Positions 38,101 to 50,261 of a stretch of DNA of 64,000 nt are shown here, piece after piece (the first letter of the stretch is position 1; the number at the start of each line of letters is the position of its first letter). The position numbers were made by a program, and so were the translations under genes. This stretch comes from Mortierella alpina. Lineage: Eukaryota > Mortierellomycota > Mortierellomycetes > Mortierellales > Mortierellaceae. Where the stretch lies: assembly GCA_029449245.1 (NCBI GenBank), contig JANATF010000004.1, positions 496,001-560,000 of the forward strand. The letters run 5' to 3'. A model generated the notes under the pieces. It did no database searches. It was not told the origin of the DNA and saw only the letters and a program-made list of their open reading frames with translations.

Positions 38101-39810
38101 GCCCAACCTGAATTTGTTCACGACGACGACCGCATCCATGAATATGCTGTATCCATCACCTACCTCACACTACACACACCCTGGAACAGGGCTGGAGCTG
38201 TTTCGACTCTTTGGACGGATGCTGGGTAAAGCCATGTATGAAGGATTGTTGGTGGAGGTTAAGTTTGCAAACTTTTTTCTTTGCAAGATTCTCGGGCGAA
38301 CAGTGTTTTTAGATGAGATGCGTTCGTTTGACGAGCAGGTCTTCAAGAACCTGATGTTCCTCAAGAAGTACGAGGGCGATGTCGAGGATTTGGGATTGAC
38401 CTTTTCACTAGATGAAGAAGTCTTTGGAACCCACCGGACAGTTGAGTTGTTGACAGGAGGCAAAGACATTGAGGTGACCAAGGACAACCGCATCAATTAC
38501 ATTTTTCAAGTATCGGACTACAAGCTAAACAAGCAGATCCAGGATCAGTCCCGGGCTTTCATTGAAGGGTAGGTGAATCACGGTCGAGGGAACAACTAGC
38601 TGATGTTATCTTCAAACGTGCCTCTTGCTCACTTTGCTACACGATTTTATGTCACACCAGATTCCGGTCCATTATCCCACAGCCATGGATTTCCATCTTT
38701 TCTCCGCAAGAGTTGCATCGTGTAATGGCAGGAGAAGACGTTGACTTTGGTAAGCAAATGGCTCTGTCTCCATCGTCGATGTGGTTGGAATCTGGAGCTA
38801 CGATGTATTATTGAGACAACTACTAAATGTCGTTATCTTCAAACAGATGTCCAAGACCTGCGTGCTCATACCGACTACCAGAATGGCTACTTTGACCAAC
38901 ATCCGGTGATTCGCAACCTGTGGTCTGTGCTGGACGATTTCAGCTCAGAGGAAAAGAGAGCGTTTCTCAAATTTGTGACAAGCTGCTCCAAGGTGGGCAT
39001 GCGCTACATTTTATGCTACTCGCCCGTGGGTCGTTCTATGGCAAATATACCTATTAACGGTGCTCTCCTTCGACTTCTATTAGCCGCCCCTTGGAGGATT
39101 CAAGCATCTTCATCCGCCATTCTCAATTCGGTTGGTTATGAACCCGACAACTACAGATCACAACCACGACGGCTCCTCTGCAGCAGCACCCCGACAGTTT
39201 GGAAGCGGCGCAACGCGTGCAGCTCCTACTCCGCTGGGTCATGAACCGGATCAACAAACCAGTACAGCAAGCAGTAGCAGTGGCTCTAGTGGAAGAGGAT
39301 TTGGATCAAGGCTACGATCTGCATTCAATGGGGATAGAACTAACAGGAACCAATCCAACGGAGGCACACCTCCCAACACGTCGTCTGTCTCTGCGACATC
39401 GTCTTCTTCGACAGTGTCTTCGAGGTCAAACCGTTCGGCATCCTCGCCTTTTGCTCTGACGACAGACGAGCATGGCACGCCTGCTGCCATGGGAGTTGTC
39501 AAATCATTCTTTGGCGGAGTCCTTGGAAGTGCTGGGTCAGGATCAGGCGAGAGTGCTGGAAAGAAGGCGCGTTTGCCTACCAGGTCAGAACCAAACAAAA
39601 AAAAGAAAGTGGGGAGGGCAACACCACTCTGTTGTTCAGGAACAAGAAACGGAATATCGCGATATTGAAGCTGACACTACTTTTCTTTTGGTCTTTCTTA
39701 GCTCCACCTGCTTCAACCTTCTCAAACTACCCCCCTTTAGCTCAAAGTCTGTCATGAAAGAAAAGCTGCGATATGCCATCATGTCCAACACCGGCTTTGA
39801 ACTGTCGTAA
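35154..39810 (+). CDS. HECT E3 ubiquitin ligase, HUL5/UBE3C type
   Basis: It attaches and extends ubiquitin chains on proteasome-bound or misfolded proteins in known members. Six exons: 35154-37165, 37252-38568, 38661-38749, 38847-38992, 39084-39583 and 39702-39810, giving 1390 residues. The N terminus ([17 protein letters not shown], then an IQ-like [16 protein letters not shown]) matches UBE3C/Hul5. The HECT domain fills about the last 450 residues: [34 protein letters not shown], then the C lobe with PPLGGFK and the catalytic [10 protein letters not shown] (Cys1358), ending FELS. About 145 Ser/Gly/Thr-rich residues (about 1205-1349) lie between PPFSIR and ARLPT, where the known proteins have only a short loop. 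Confidence 0.94.
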
Positions 39811-40074
39811 TAAACACGTTGCGCAAGATTGAGCGCGCTGGTCAGGACTTGGCTATATCAGAACCTGTGGATCATGAGCTTTACTCATCAAGCACACTCC
39901 GTGGAAGCGTGCCCACGAAGGTCAGGGTGGTTTTTTTTTTTTTTTTTATGAACCAAGTTCCCGGGCTCAAAACGGCGCCAAACGCGTATATCACGTGCAT
40001 ATATATCGCGTGATTACCACTCTCAAATGTTCACAGAATCAAAAGTGTCTTAAAATTGAATAATTTCAACAGCT

Positions 40075-40147
40075 GGGGATCTAGCTCAAATGGTAGAGCG
40101 CTCGCTTAGCATGCGAGAGGCACTGGGATCGATGCCCAGGTTCTCCA
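40075..40147 (+). tRNA. tRNA-Ala(AGC)
   Basis: A 73-nt cloverleaf: acceptor GGGGATC with one U-U mismatch, D arm AGCTCAAATGGTAGAGC, anticodon stem-loop GCTTAGCATGC with AGC, T arm CTGGGATCGATGCCCAG, discriminator A, no intron. A and B boxes are intact. It lies 264 bp after the HECT stop and points toward the palindromic repeat region. Confidence 0.95.
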
Positions 40148-40154
40148 AATAATC

Positions 40155-40162
40155 TTTTTTTT
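40155..40162 (+). terminator. RNA polymerase III T-run terminator of tRNA-Ala
   Basis: Eight T beginning 8 bases after the tRNA 3' end, the usual Pol III stop. Confidence 0.8.
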
Positions 40163-40239
40163 CGCCTCGCCGTCTTTGACTGCCCACACGAACTTCATTT
40201 TTGCCGGAAAGATGATCTGACAGTACAGTCAAACCGAAT

Positions 40240-40798
40240 AACGTCTTTCTCTATATTCTAACATGCATGTCATTCTACCTTTTTGCCAGATACATGTCAG
40301 AATAACTGGATATTGTGACATTACCGCTCGGCGAGACGAGGGTGAAATTACTTCATTTTGGCTTGGGGATAACGTGAAGATGAGTATTTGACGAGGACTT
40401 ACTTTCAGAGTCGTTGTCCCATTTTTTGTCGAAAGAAACAGAAATGAAGGTATTAATAGCTCCTACTGTAAACGATATTGGGTAGCTCTAGAAGATCTGG
40501 TACTACTATCCAGCAGAAGCACCACCGTTCATATCTGCTAATGCAAATGAGGCGTTGACCTTCACACTAATAGCTGTTGCTCTTCACGTATCATGGCCGA
40601 GCAGGAAAACAACCGTGTGCTATATACATCCTCTTCTTGCGCTAGATTATGAAGTTCGACTCGTCTTTTTTTCTGAATTTGCACATGTATACGAGCCGCT
40701 AAATAAATAAAATCACTTCGTCCTGATCATTTCTGTCTTCTGGAGGCATGCGAGAGCACAAGAATAGGTGTTCGAATGAGCTTGAAGCAGGTCATCCA
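40240..40798 (+). repeat. Left end domain of the palindrome
   Basis: About 560 bp matching 50159-51345 in reverse complement once the 626-bp right-arm insertion is removed. It carries several TGTCA/TGACA words near the outer end (ACATGTCAGAATAACTGG is shared by both ends), like subterminal motifs of transposons. Confidence 0.75.
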
Positions 40799-41290
40799 AC
40801 TATAGACTTGTAGCGTGTTGGATCAAGTATACTGGACTCTCAATAGAGACAAATCTCCTGAGCGTCTCACTAAGTTGATGCTGGGGAGCTGTGCCCAGGC
40901 ACTCAATAGCATCACTCTTTGTGAAGTAGTAGCGTGCGTGTAGGCTGAGTAGTGGGTAATTGAAGATCATGGCAGCAAGGCTGTACCTAAAAATCTGCAT
41001 GTTCAAGAATGAACAGCGTTGGTACGGTTCCCTATTCGGGCGCAAGCACGGTTTGATATCCCGCGAAAAATCGTACGTCTGATGGGAAAGTCACCTTAAT
41101 CATTCGTCTCTGCTGCGAACTCAATACTTGATCCGGCGCCTTACCAGTCTCCAGATATAGAGTTTCGTCCAGGCCTTCTCCAGAACTACTCTTTATGTGG
41201 TTGCAGCGTTCGTGTAGGCTGAGCATTGGGTCAGTGAAGACCATGGCAGCAAGATCGTACCTAAAAATCGTATCTGTTCAAGAATGAACG
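40799..41290 (-). repeat. Two 260-bp units, left outer
   Basis: Both units share GGTACGGTTCCCTATTC, CGCAAGCACGGTTTGAT, GTGTAGGCTGAG and CATGGCAGCAAG. They lie opposite in orientation to the related units at 43590-44050, so the left tandem array is itself framed by inverted repeats. Confidence 0.75.
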
Positions 41291-43575
41291 GCAATCGCAC
41301 GCACATAAAACTGTATCTCAGGCACAGCGGGTCAGGCTATCTTGTTAAGTTTGTGCGCTATGCAACAATACATATAATACTACAGAAACATCATGCCGCA
41401 CCACAGAGTCCTTGCGGATCGCGTTCAGTGCCTGGTACTGCTACCCGGGGCACCAGGTGGCCATCGGGTGCCATTGCGGTATTTAGGGATCTCTATCCTA
41501 GAGTCGTAAATTGTGTGGCATCAGTTAGTGAGTGGGGGTTTTAGCCTTGCTCATTCCAACCATTTTTCTCGAGCCTCGGGAGCATGTTACATCACGACAG
41601 GCACTGTTCTCTTGGTTTACTCATCTTCACCATCTGGGTTGCGGAATCGGCCTTTTCATCAAGAGTAGGGCCCTTTGTGAAGCGCGAATGTTGACGATTC
41701 CTGAATTTGGTTATAATAGCGATTCAAGCGGCTCGGACGATCGAGCTCGCTCTGGACAAGCCCACCGTACTGGTAGCATCGCATTATAAGCATTTCGGCA
41801 CTAGTCGACGAGCATCTGCAAGAACAGACCCTGATCAGCCAATGAGAGGCGCCATATGGTTGCTAAGGCTCATATGCGGGTGCCTGGGGATCTCAGTTCA
41901 GCGACCAGTGCGTTTTTTAGGTTTCTGCATTGTGCTAACTGACATATAATGGCTCAACTCAAATGCATTTTTTTTTTCACGGGTGATAATTATAAAAACA
42001 TTCGGGCGTACGATTACGAATGTGCAGCATGCAATTCTGGGGCGCTGGATGATGACCTTCCTCTAAGTGCACGACTGGCATAATTTTATAATTATCACCC
42101 GTGAAAAAAAAATGCATTTGAGTTGAGCCAATGCTGTATAGGCACCATGCAGCGCGCCACAGAGTCCTACTGGATCGCGTAGGGTGCCTGGCACCACTAT
42201 CCGGACGACCAAGTAACTATCTAAAGCCATTGCAGCTCCAAAGGCTCTCTGATAGCATCTGAGCTCAGCTTCGGAAGGCGACCTTGCTAGCACAGTTTTT
42301 GGCGCCTGATCAATATATCCCTATTTCTTGAGCCCTGGGAGTGTGCTGCATCACGCCCGGCACTCTTTTCTTGGTTTACTCATCTTCGCAATCTGCGTTG
42401 CGGAGTCGACTCCTTCACAAAAGCCAACCTGGTACTTTTGCAATGGCCAATCTTGCAGATTCTTGAATCTGTTTATAAATGCAATTCAAGCAGCTTGGAC
42501 GATCGAGCTCGCTCTGGACAAGCCCACCGTACCGGCAGTTTCGTATTATAAGCATTTCGGCACTATTCGACGCGCATCTGCAAGATCCGGGTCTGATCGG
42601 CCAATAAGAGGCACCAGATGGATACTATGGCTCATATGGCATAGGAACTCAGGCACAGCGGGTCAGTGCTAATTTTAGAGTTGTGCACAATGCTAAATGA
42701 CATAGTCTATAATGCTGTATAAATACCATGCAGCGCGCCACAGAGTCCTTGCGGATCGCTTTGAGTGCCTGGTACCGCTACCCGAGGCACCAGGTAGCCA
42801 TTTGGTGCCATTGCGGCTCCCAGTGCTCTCTGTCATAGCCGAGTCGTAAATATTCTGCCCTCAGTTTGCGAATGGAGGTTTTTTTTGGGTCTGCACATTC
42901 CATCGACTTTTCTCGAGCCTCCGGAGCATGCTACATCACGACAGGCACTGTTTTCTTGGTTTATTCATCTTCACCATCTGAGTTGCGGAGTCGGCCTTTA
43001 CACCAAGAGTGAGGCCCTTTGCGACGGCAAACGTCGCCGATTCCTGAATTTGGTTATAATTGCAATTCAAGCAGCTCGGACGATCGCACTCGCTCTGGAC
43101 AAGCCCACGGTACCGGCAGTATCGCATTATAAGCATTTCGGCACTATTCGACGCGCATCTGCAAGATCCGGGTCTGATCGGCCAATAAGAGGCGCCATAT
43201 GGATGCTATGGTCCATATGGCATGGCAACTCGGGCACAGTGGGCCAGTGCTTATTTTAGGTTTGTGTACTAAGCAAAAATACATATAATGCTGTATAAAC
43301 ACCATGCAACGCGCCACAGAGTCCTTGCGGATCGCGTTCAGTGCCTGGTACTGCTATCCGGACCGCCAGGTAGCCATCGGGTGCCATTGCGGTACCTAGG
43401 GTTATCTGTCGAGTCGTGAATTATGTGACTTTAGTTTGCTAATGGTGCTTTTGTCGCCTGCTCATCCCAGCCACTTTTCCAAAGCCCTGGGAGCGTGCTG
43501 CATCATGCCAGGCACTGTTTTCTTAATTTACTCATTTTCACCATCTGAGTTGCGGAATCGACCTTTTCACCAAGA
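41291..43575 (+). repeat. Left tandem array, four units of about 575 bp
   Basis: The landmark CACAGAGTCC followed by GGATCGC recurs near 41397, 42149, 42735 and 43311. The larger first spacing (752 bp) is explained by the 179-bp insertion at 41951-42129. Every unit also has CTCTGGACAAGCCCAC and ATTATAAGCATTTCGGCAC. Confidence 0.85.
41951..42129. mobile_element. 179-bp MITE with about 46-bp inverted ends and AAT target duplication
   Basis: It begins GGCTCAACTCAAATGC and ends with the reverse complement; both ends run through an 8-10 T/A tract to ATAATTATAAAA. It is flanked by AAT on each side (41948-41950 and 42130-42132). The neighbouring unit at about 43285 shows the empty site acatataatgctgtata with one AAT. 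The three-base duplication suggests PIF/Harbinger or a similar DNA transposon family; superfamily is inference. Confidence 0.85.
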
Positions 43576-44190
43576 GTAAGACTTGCCAATATCTGCGGGA
43601 AATCAAACTGTGCTTGTGCCTGAATAGGGAACTGTACCATCGCCGTTCATTCTTGCACATGTACGATTTTTAGGTCCGGTCTTGCTGCCCTGATCTTCAC
43701 TGACCCAGTGCTCAGCCTACACGTAAGCTACAACCACGCAAAGAGAAATTCTGGAGAGGGACTGAACGTAGCTCTCCACTGGAGACTGGTAGGGCGCCGG
43801 ATCAGGTGTAGGGCTGTCATGAGAGCCGAATGATTAAAGCGTCTCGACCAGCAGATGCACGATTTTTCGCGGGATATCAAACCGTGCTTGTGCCTGAATA
43901 GGGAGCCGTACCATCGCCGTTCATTCTTGAACAGGTACGATATTTTGGTACGGCCTTGCTGCCATGATTTTCCTGACCCATTGCTCAGCCTACACGCATG
44001 CTGGAAGTACGAAAAGAGTGATGCTGAAGAGGGCTTGGACTCTGCACAATAGCCGTAGATCTGCAGGGCCCCACGTTAACTGCCAGCTTTTACTAACACC
44101 TAAGGTGATCTTTCTTGGAGTAGGACGTTCCCAGAGATACAGTGTCTCGGCGAAAGTAGCACTATACTGAAAGTTGAATACACGGAGCTG
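43576..44190 (+). repeat. 260-bp units, left inner (two copies)
   Basis: Two units begin near 43605 and 43870 with CTTGTGCCTGAATAGGGA and continue to GCTCAGCCTACACG. The right arm has only one inner copy (about 46770-46930), so the arms differ by one unit. Confidence 0.7.
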
Positions 44191-44751
44191 GAAAGAATAT
44201 CCCTGCTCTCAAGAACTCAGAGATGGCCCCCCAGGTCTTGCCTGCGTAAAAGATGCACACTCCGGGGCGATGCATCTTTTATAACGTGCGGAGGCATTCT
44301 CGGAGGGTTAAATAGAAGCTAGATCCATTCGCACTCTCCTTGACCAGGGTGATGGTCCTCGGTCCCCAAAGGCTCCAATCGTGGTTGTGCTCAGATTTAC
44401 CAACTAATCCGCCAGACCAGTTCTCCAGAGTGGAATTCCTCACAATCAATGTCATAATAGCCTGGATCTCAATGGATAATACGATATGGCAGCAAGAGCG
44501 GCAATGGCTCTTTATCTTTTTTTCTGGATGCTAGATTGACATTCAGCTGTCATATTATCCTGCAGCCCAAAAGATAAAATGACATCTCGGCATGTCACTC
44601 TATCTTTTGGCAATGTCATTTCAAGTTGTTTCTTCCGAACTTTTGAGATATTCTGACTTACGTCTGAATAGTTGTTCTGACATTACTGTCCGATTATCTT
44701 CATTTCAGTCAGACTATCTCTTTCTTGGCTATTCTGACATTGCTTTACTAA

Positions 44752-45168
44752 GGGACAATCTATTCGGCAACCCGGGTTGTCATGCAAATTTGACAACCCA
44801 CGCACAAAACCCATGTAAACTACTTTTTTACCCTGCTGCTTCAAAAGTAACGATGGAGACTCCAAAATACATCAGAACACGTCTCTTCGCGCTGTCTCTC
44901 TGTTGACGATCCTTAAGTTGTCTTCAGGCCGCTACTCATATGAAAAAATCACTTTTATGAGCGTGGAGGGATGGTAGGAGTAGATATTTGGAAACAAACG
45001 TGCGGTGATGGGGCTAGGGACGTCGAGCGTCGTGGCCAACGTGAAAAAAGAGGAATTGTGTTGAGAGGATCGCCGTTGGCGAGAAGAAAAAGAAAAATGA
45101 CTTTGTATGGGTTTTGTAGGGGGTTGCCATGCAATATTGACAACCCAGGTTGCCGAATAGGTTATCCC
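44752..45168. mobile_element. 417-bp element with terminal inverted repeats, left arm only
   Basis: It starts GGGACAATCTATTCGGCAAC and ends as the reverse complement of GGGATAACCTATTCGGCAAC; similarity extends about 70 bp inward. There is no coding capacity. No clear target duplication is visible beyond AA, and the right arm lacks it. Confidence 0.6.
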
Positions 45169-45214
45169 AAAAAAGAAACTTCCCGCTCGCTCGCTCGTAC
45201 ATGCATGTCAAAGG

Positions 45215-45385
45215 AACAACATATATACACACGGGTGTGTATCTATATATACACGGGGGCGTGTTTATATGTTCATGTCGGGTGTATGCAACACGGAAAA
45301 CCTGGATACACAGGGATGTGTATGGTTGAATACACTGGGGTGTGTACGGAAGCGTGTCCTGAGAAAACCCCTTTAGATACACACC
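45215..45385. repeat. GTGTAT-type palindromic minisatellite, left of the core
   Basis: Several imperfect units like TACACACGGGTGTGTA, each nearly self-complementary. The same words recur at 46005-46085 (inverted partner at the right core edge) and 51432-51495 (outside the right end). Confidence 0.65.
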
Positions 45386-45390
45386 TCTAC

Positions 45391-46002
45391 TCCTACCTCT
45401 ACCCTTTTTCGCCCAAAGCATGCCTCCATGTATTGATAATGGCTATGCCGGCTATCCTTGTGAATAAGAGCCCGAGCGACTCTCACGTAGGTTTAGAATG
45501 GCAAGTGTATTATTGTAGAGAGCAATAACTCCACGAATGAGATTGATTTTCCTTTCTCCATGACATCCTGCGCTTGAAATTGATGTGGAGCGCCAATCAA
45601 CCAGCCATTGAAGTGCTGTAATACATCCATTGATCCACAACAGACCAGCCTGAAAGCGAAACGGTGACCAAAAGCAAGGTTGATTGATATTCTTGCTGGT
45701 AACTACGAGCTCCCGTGTCATGCCATCATACCGTCACTCTTCGCGTAGGACTGTGAGGATACGCGCGCGCGTGAGAAGGGGGAAAAGACACAAATGACGC
45801 AGAACATTAGGAGCAATTACCGTGAATCTATGATTTATGAGAACCGTGGCCGTAACAGAGGAGACAGTGGAGAGCTATGGTAATATAAGATGAAGCCATT
45901 GCCTAGGGATCCAAACCCATATAACGCGCTGCTTAGGCATTCATACCACCCTCGAGTCGCACTTCATCACCATTTTCATTAAAAACAAAGTTGGGGAGGT
46001 GT
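45391..46002. other. Single-copy core of the palindrome
   Basis: About 612 bp between the arms without an inverted partner in the window. It contains a short CG-alternating run (CGCGCGCG near 45760) and no recognisable gene. It is not notably AT-rich. Confidence 0.6.
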
Positions 46003-46934
46003 GTATCTAAAAGGGTTTTCACAGGACACGCTTCCATACACCCCCTGTGTGTTCAGCCATGCACACCCCCGTGTATGTATCTTTCAATGAAGATAATCTG
46101 ACAGTAATGTCAGAACAACTATTCTGACTTACGTCAGAATATCTCAAAAGTTCGGAAAAAACAACTTAAAATGATATTGCCAAAAGATACAGCGACATGC
46201 CGAGATGTCATTTTTATCTTTTGAGCCTCAGGATGATATGACATTGAATGTCAATCTAGCATCCAGAAAGAAAGATAAAGTGACATTACCACTCTTGCTG
46301 CCATGTCATATTATCCTTTGAGTCCAGGCTATTATGACATTGATTATCAGGAATTCCAATCTGGAGAACTGGTCTGGCGGATTGGTTGGTAAATCTGAGC
46401 ACAGCCACGATGGGAGCCTTTGAGGACCGAGGACCATCACGCTGGTCAAGTAGGGTGCGAATGGATCTAGCTTCTATTTAACCCTCCGAGAATGCCTCCG
46501 CACGTTATAAGAGCTGCATCGCCCCGGAGTGTGCATCTTTTACGCAGCCAAGACCTAGGGGTCATCTCTGAGTTCTTGAGAGCAGGGATATTCTTTCCAG
46601 CTCCGTGTATTCAACTTTCAGTATAGTGCTACTTTCGCCGAGACGCCGCATCTTTGGGAACGTCCTACTCCAAGAAAGATCACCTTAGGTGTTAGTAAAA
46701 GCTGGCAGTTAACGTGTGAGGCCCTGCAGATCTACGGCTATAGTGCAGAGCCCAAGCCCTCTTCAGCATCACTCTTTTCGTACTTCCAGCATGCGTGTAG
46801 GCTGAGCAATGGGTCAGGAAATTCATGGTAGCAAGGCCGTACCAAAAAAATCGTACCTGTTCAAGAATGAACGGCGATGGTACGGTTCCCTATTCAGGCA
46901 CAAGCACGGTTTGATTTCCCGCAGAAATTGGCAT

Positions 46935-49660
46935 GATTCGCGTTAAACAATTTGCCATCGTAAAGAGCCTTACTCTGAGTGAAAAGGTCGATTCTGCAAC
47001 TCAGATGGTGAAAATGAGTAAACCAAGAAAACAGTGCCTGGCATGATGCAGCGCGCTCCCGAGGCTCGAAAAAAGTCGATGGAATGAGCAAGCGCCAAAA
47101 AACTCCATTAGCAAACTGATGCCACACGATTGACGACTCTAATATGATAAAGAGCCCTCGGTACCGCAGTGGCACTCTATGGCTACCGGGGTGCCTTGGG
47201 TAGCAGAGCCAAGCACTCAAAGCGATCCGCAAGGACTCTGTGGCGCGTTGCATGGTGTTTACACAGCATTATATGTCAATTAGCATTGCGCACAAACCTA
47301 AAATAAGCACTGGCCTGCTGTGCCTGAGCTGCCATGCATATGGGCCATTACCAACCGTATGGCGCCTCTCATTGGCCGATCAGAGCCAGTTCTTGCCGAT
47401 GCCGTCGACTAGTGCCGAAGTGCTTATAATGCGATACTACCGGTATGGTGGGTTTGTCCAGAGCGAGCGCGATCGTCCGAGCCGCTTGAATTGTAATTAT
47501 AACCAAATTCAGGAATCGGCGACATTTGCCGTCGCAAAGGGCCCCACTCTTGGTGTAAAGGCCGATTCTGTAACTCAGATGGTGAAGATGAGTAAACCAA
47601 GAAAACACTGCCTGGCCTGATGTAGCGCGCTCCCGAGGCTCGCGAAAAATGGCTGGAATGAGCAGGCGACAAATACACCATTAGCAATCTAAGGTCATAT
47701 AATTCACGGCTCTGCTATGACAGAGAACCCTAGGTACCGCAATGGCACCCGATGGCTACCTGGCGGGCCGAGTAGCAGTACCAGGCACTGAACGCGATCC
47801 GCAAGGGCTCTGTGACGCGCTTCATGGTGTTTCTGCAGCATTATATGTAGTTTTGCACAGAGCACAAACGTTAAAAAAGGCACTGGCTCACTGTGCCTGA
47901 GTTCCCATTCTCCTTCATATGGGCTATAGCATCCACATGGCGCCTCCTATTGACCGATCAGACCCAGATCTTGCAGATGCGCGTCGAATAGTGCCGAAAT
48001 GCTTATAATGCGATACTACCGGTACGGTGGGCTTGTCCAGAGCGAGCTCGATCGTCCGAGCTGCTTGAATTGCAATTATAACCAAATTCAAGAATCGGCA
48101 ACATTCACCATCGCAAAGGGCCCCACTCTTGGTGAAAAGGCCGATTCCGCAACTCAGATGGTGAAGATGAGTAAACCAAGAAAACACTGCCTGGCGTGAT
48201 GTAGCACGCTCCCGAGGCTCGCGAAAAGTGGCTAGAATAAGCAGGTGACAATTACACCATTAGCAATCTAAGGTCATATAATTCACGACTCTGCTATGAC
48301 AGAGAACCCTAGGTACCGCAATGGCACCCGATGGCTACCTGGCGGTCCGGGTAGCAGTACCAGGCACTGAACGCGACCCGCAAGCACTCTGTGGCGCGCT
48401 GCATGGTGTTTATACAGCGTTATATGTATTTTGCATATTCCACAAACCTAAAATAAGCACTGGCCCACTGTGCCTGAGTTGCCATACACCTGCATATGGG
48501 CCATAGGAACCGCATGGCGCATCTCATTGGCCTATTGGGGCCAGTTCTTGAGAATGCCCCACGATTAGTGCCGAAACGTTTATAATACGATACCACCGGT
48601 ACTGTGGGCTTGTCCAGAGCGAGCTCGCTCGTCCGAGCTGCTTGAATTGGAATTATAACCAAATTCAGGAATCGTCAACATTCGTCGTAACGGGTCCTAC
48701 TCTTTCGTGAGAAGGCGGATTCCGCAATTCAGATGGTGAAGATTAGTAAACCAAGAAAACACTGCCTGGCGTGATGAAGCACGCTCCCGAGGCTCGAGAA
48801 AAGTCGATGGAATGAGCAGGCGCCAAAAACCACAATAGCAAACTGAGGCGCGATGATTTACGACACCGTATGACAGAATGCCCTGGCTACCGCAATGGCA
48901 CCCGATGGCTACCTGGCGGTCCGGGTAACAGTGCCAGGCACTTAGCGCGATCTGCAAGGGCTCTGTGGCGCGCTGTATGGTCTTTATACAGCATTATAGA
49001 CAATGCCATTATGCATTGCGCACAAACCTAAAATATGCACTGATTCTCTGTGCCTGAGTTGCTATGGCCCATCCATATGGCGCCTCTTATTGGTCGATCA
49101 GACCTGCATCTTGCAGATGCTCGTTGAATAGTGCCGAAATGCTTATAATACAATACTGCCGGTACCGTGGGCTTGTTCAGAGCGAGCTCGATCGTCCGAG
49201 CCGCTTGAATCACAATTATAACCAAATTCTGGAATCGGCAATATTCGCCGTCGCAAAAGGTCCCACTCTTGGTATTTAACAATTTATGATTCAGTTCAAA
49301 GGTGAAAGGGCTGATTCCGCAACCCAGATGGTGATGAGTAAACCAAGAAAACAGTGCCTGGCCTGATGCAGCACGCTCCCGAGGCTCGAAAAAAGTCGGA
49401 TGGAATGAGCAGGCGTCAAAAAACTCCATTCGCAAATTGAGGGCAGACGGATGATGAACGAGACTGCTATGACAGAAAGCCCTGGGTACTACAAATGGCA
49501 CCAAATGGCCACCTGGTGCCTCCGGTAGCAGTACCAGACATTGAACGCGATCCGCAAGGACTCCGTGGTGCTTTTTTGTAGTATTATATGTATTTTTGCA
49601 TAGCGCACAAACTTAACAAAATAGCCTGACCCGCTGTGCCTGAGCTACAGTTTTATGTGC
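46935..49660 (-). repeat. Right tandem array, five units of about 575 bp
   Basis: The landmark CTGTGGCGCG or its variants recurs at about 47236, 47810, 48388, 48960 and 49550, a period of 572-590 bp, inverted relative to the left array. One unit has a 27-bp insertion (49274-49300) flanked by GGT. The copy number differs from the left array by one. Confidence 0.85.
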
Positions 49661-50261
49661 GTGCGATTGCCGTTCATTCTTGAACAGGTACGATTTTTTG
49701 GTACGGTCTTGCTGCCATGAATTTCACTGACCCAATGCTCAGCCTACACGAACGCTACAACCACACAAAGAGTAGTTCTGGAGAGGGCCTGGATGAAACC
49801 CTATATCTGGAGACTGGTAAGGCGCCGGATCAGGTATTTGAGTTCGCACCAGAGCCGAATGATTAAAGTGACTCTCCCAGCAGTTTTCGCGGGATATCAA
49901 ACCGTGCTTGCGCCCGAATAGGGAACCGTACCAACGCTGTTCATTCTTGAACATGCAGATTTTTAGGTACGGCCTTGCTGCCATGATCTTCAATTACCCA
50001 CTACTCAGCCTACACGCACGCTACTACTTCACAAAGAGTGATGCTATTGAGTGCCTGGGCACAGCTCCCCAGCATCAACTTAGTGAGACGCTCAGGAGAT
50101 TTGTCTCTATTGAGAGTCCAGTATACTTGATCCAACACGCTACAAGTCTATAGTTGGATGACCTGCTTCAAGCTCATTCGAACACCTATTCTTGTGCTCT
50201 CGCATGCCTCCAGAAGACAGAAATGATCAGGACGAAGTGATTTTTTTTATTTAGCGGCTCG

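Noticed and set aside
49028-49504. 158-codon open frame and its relatives in the 575-bp units as protein genes
   Set aside because: They follow the satellite unit, are broken differently in each copy, and have no known domain or promoter; treated as repeat sequence.
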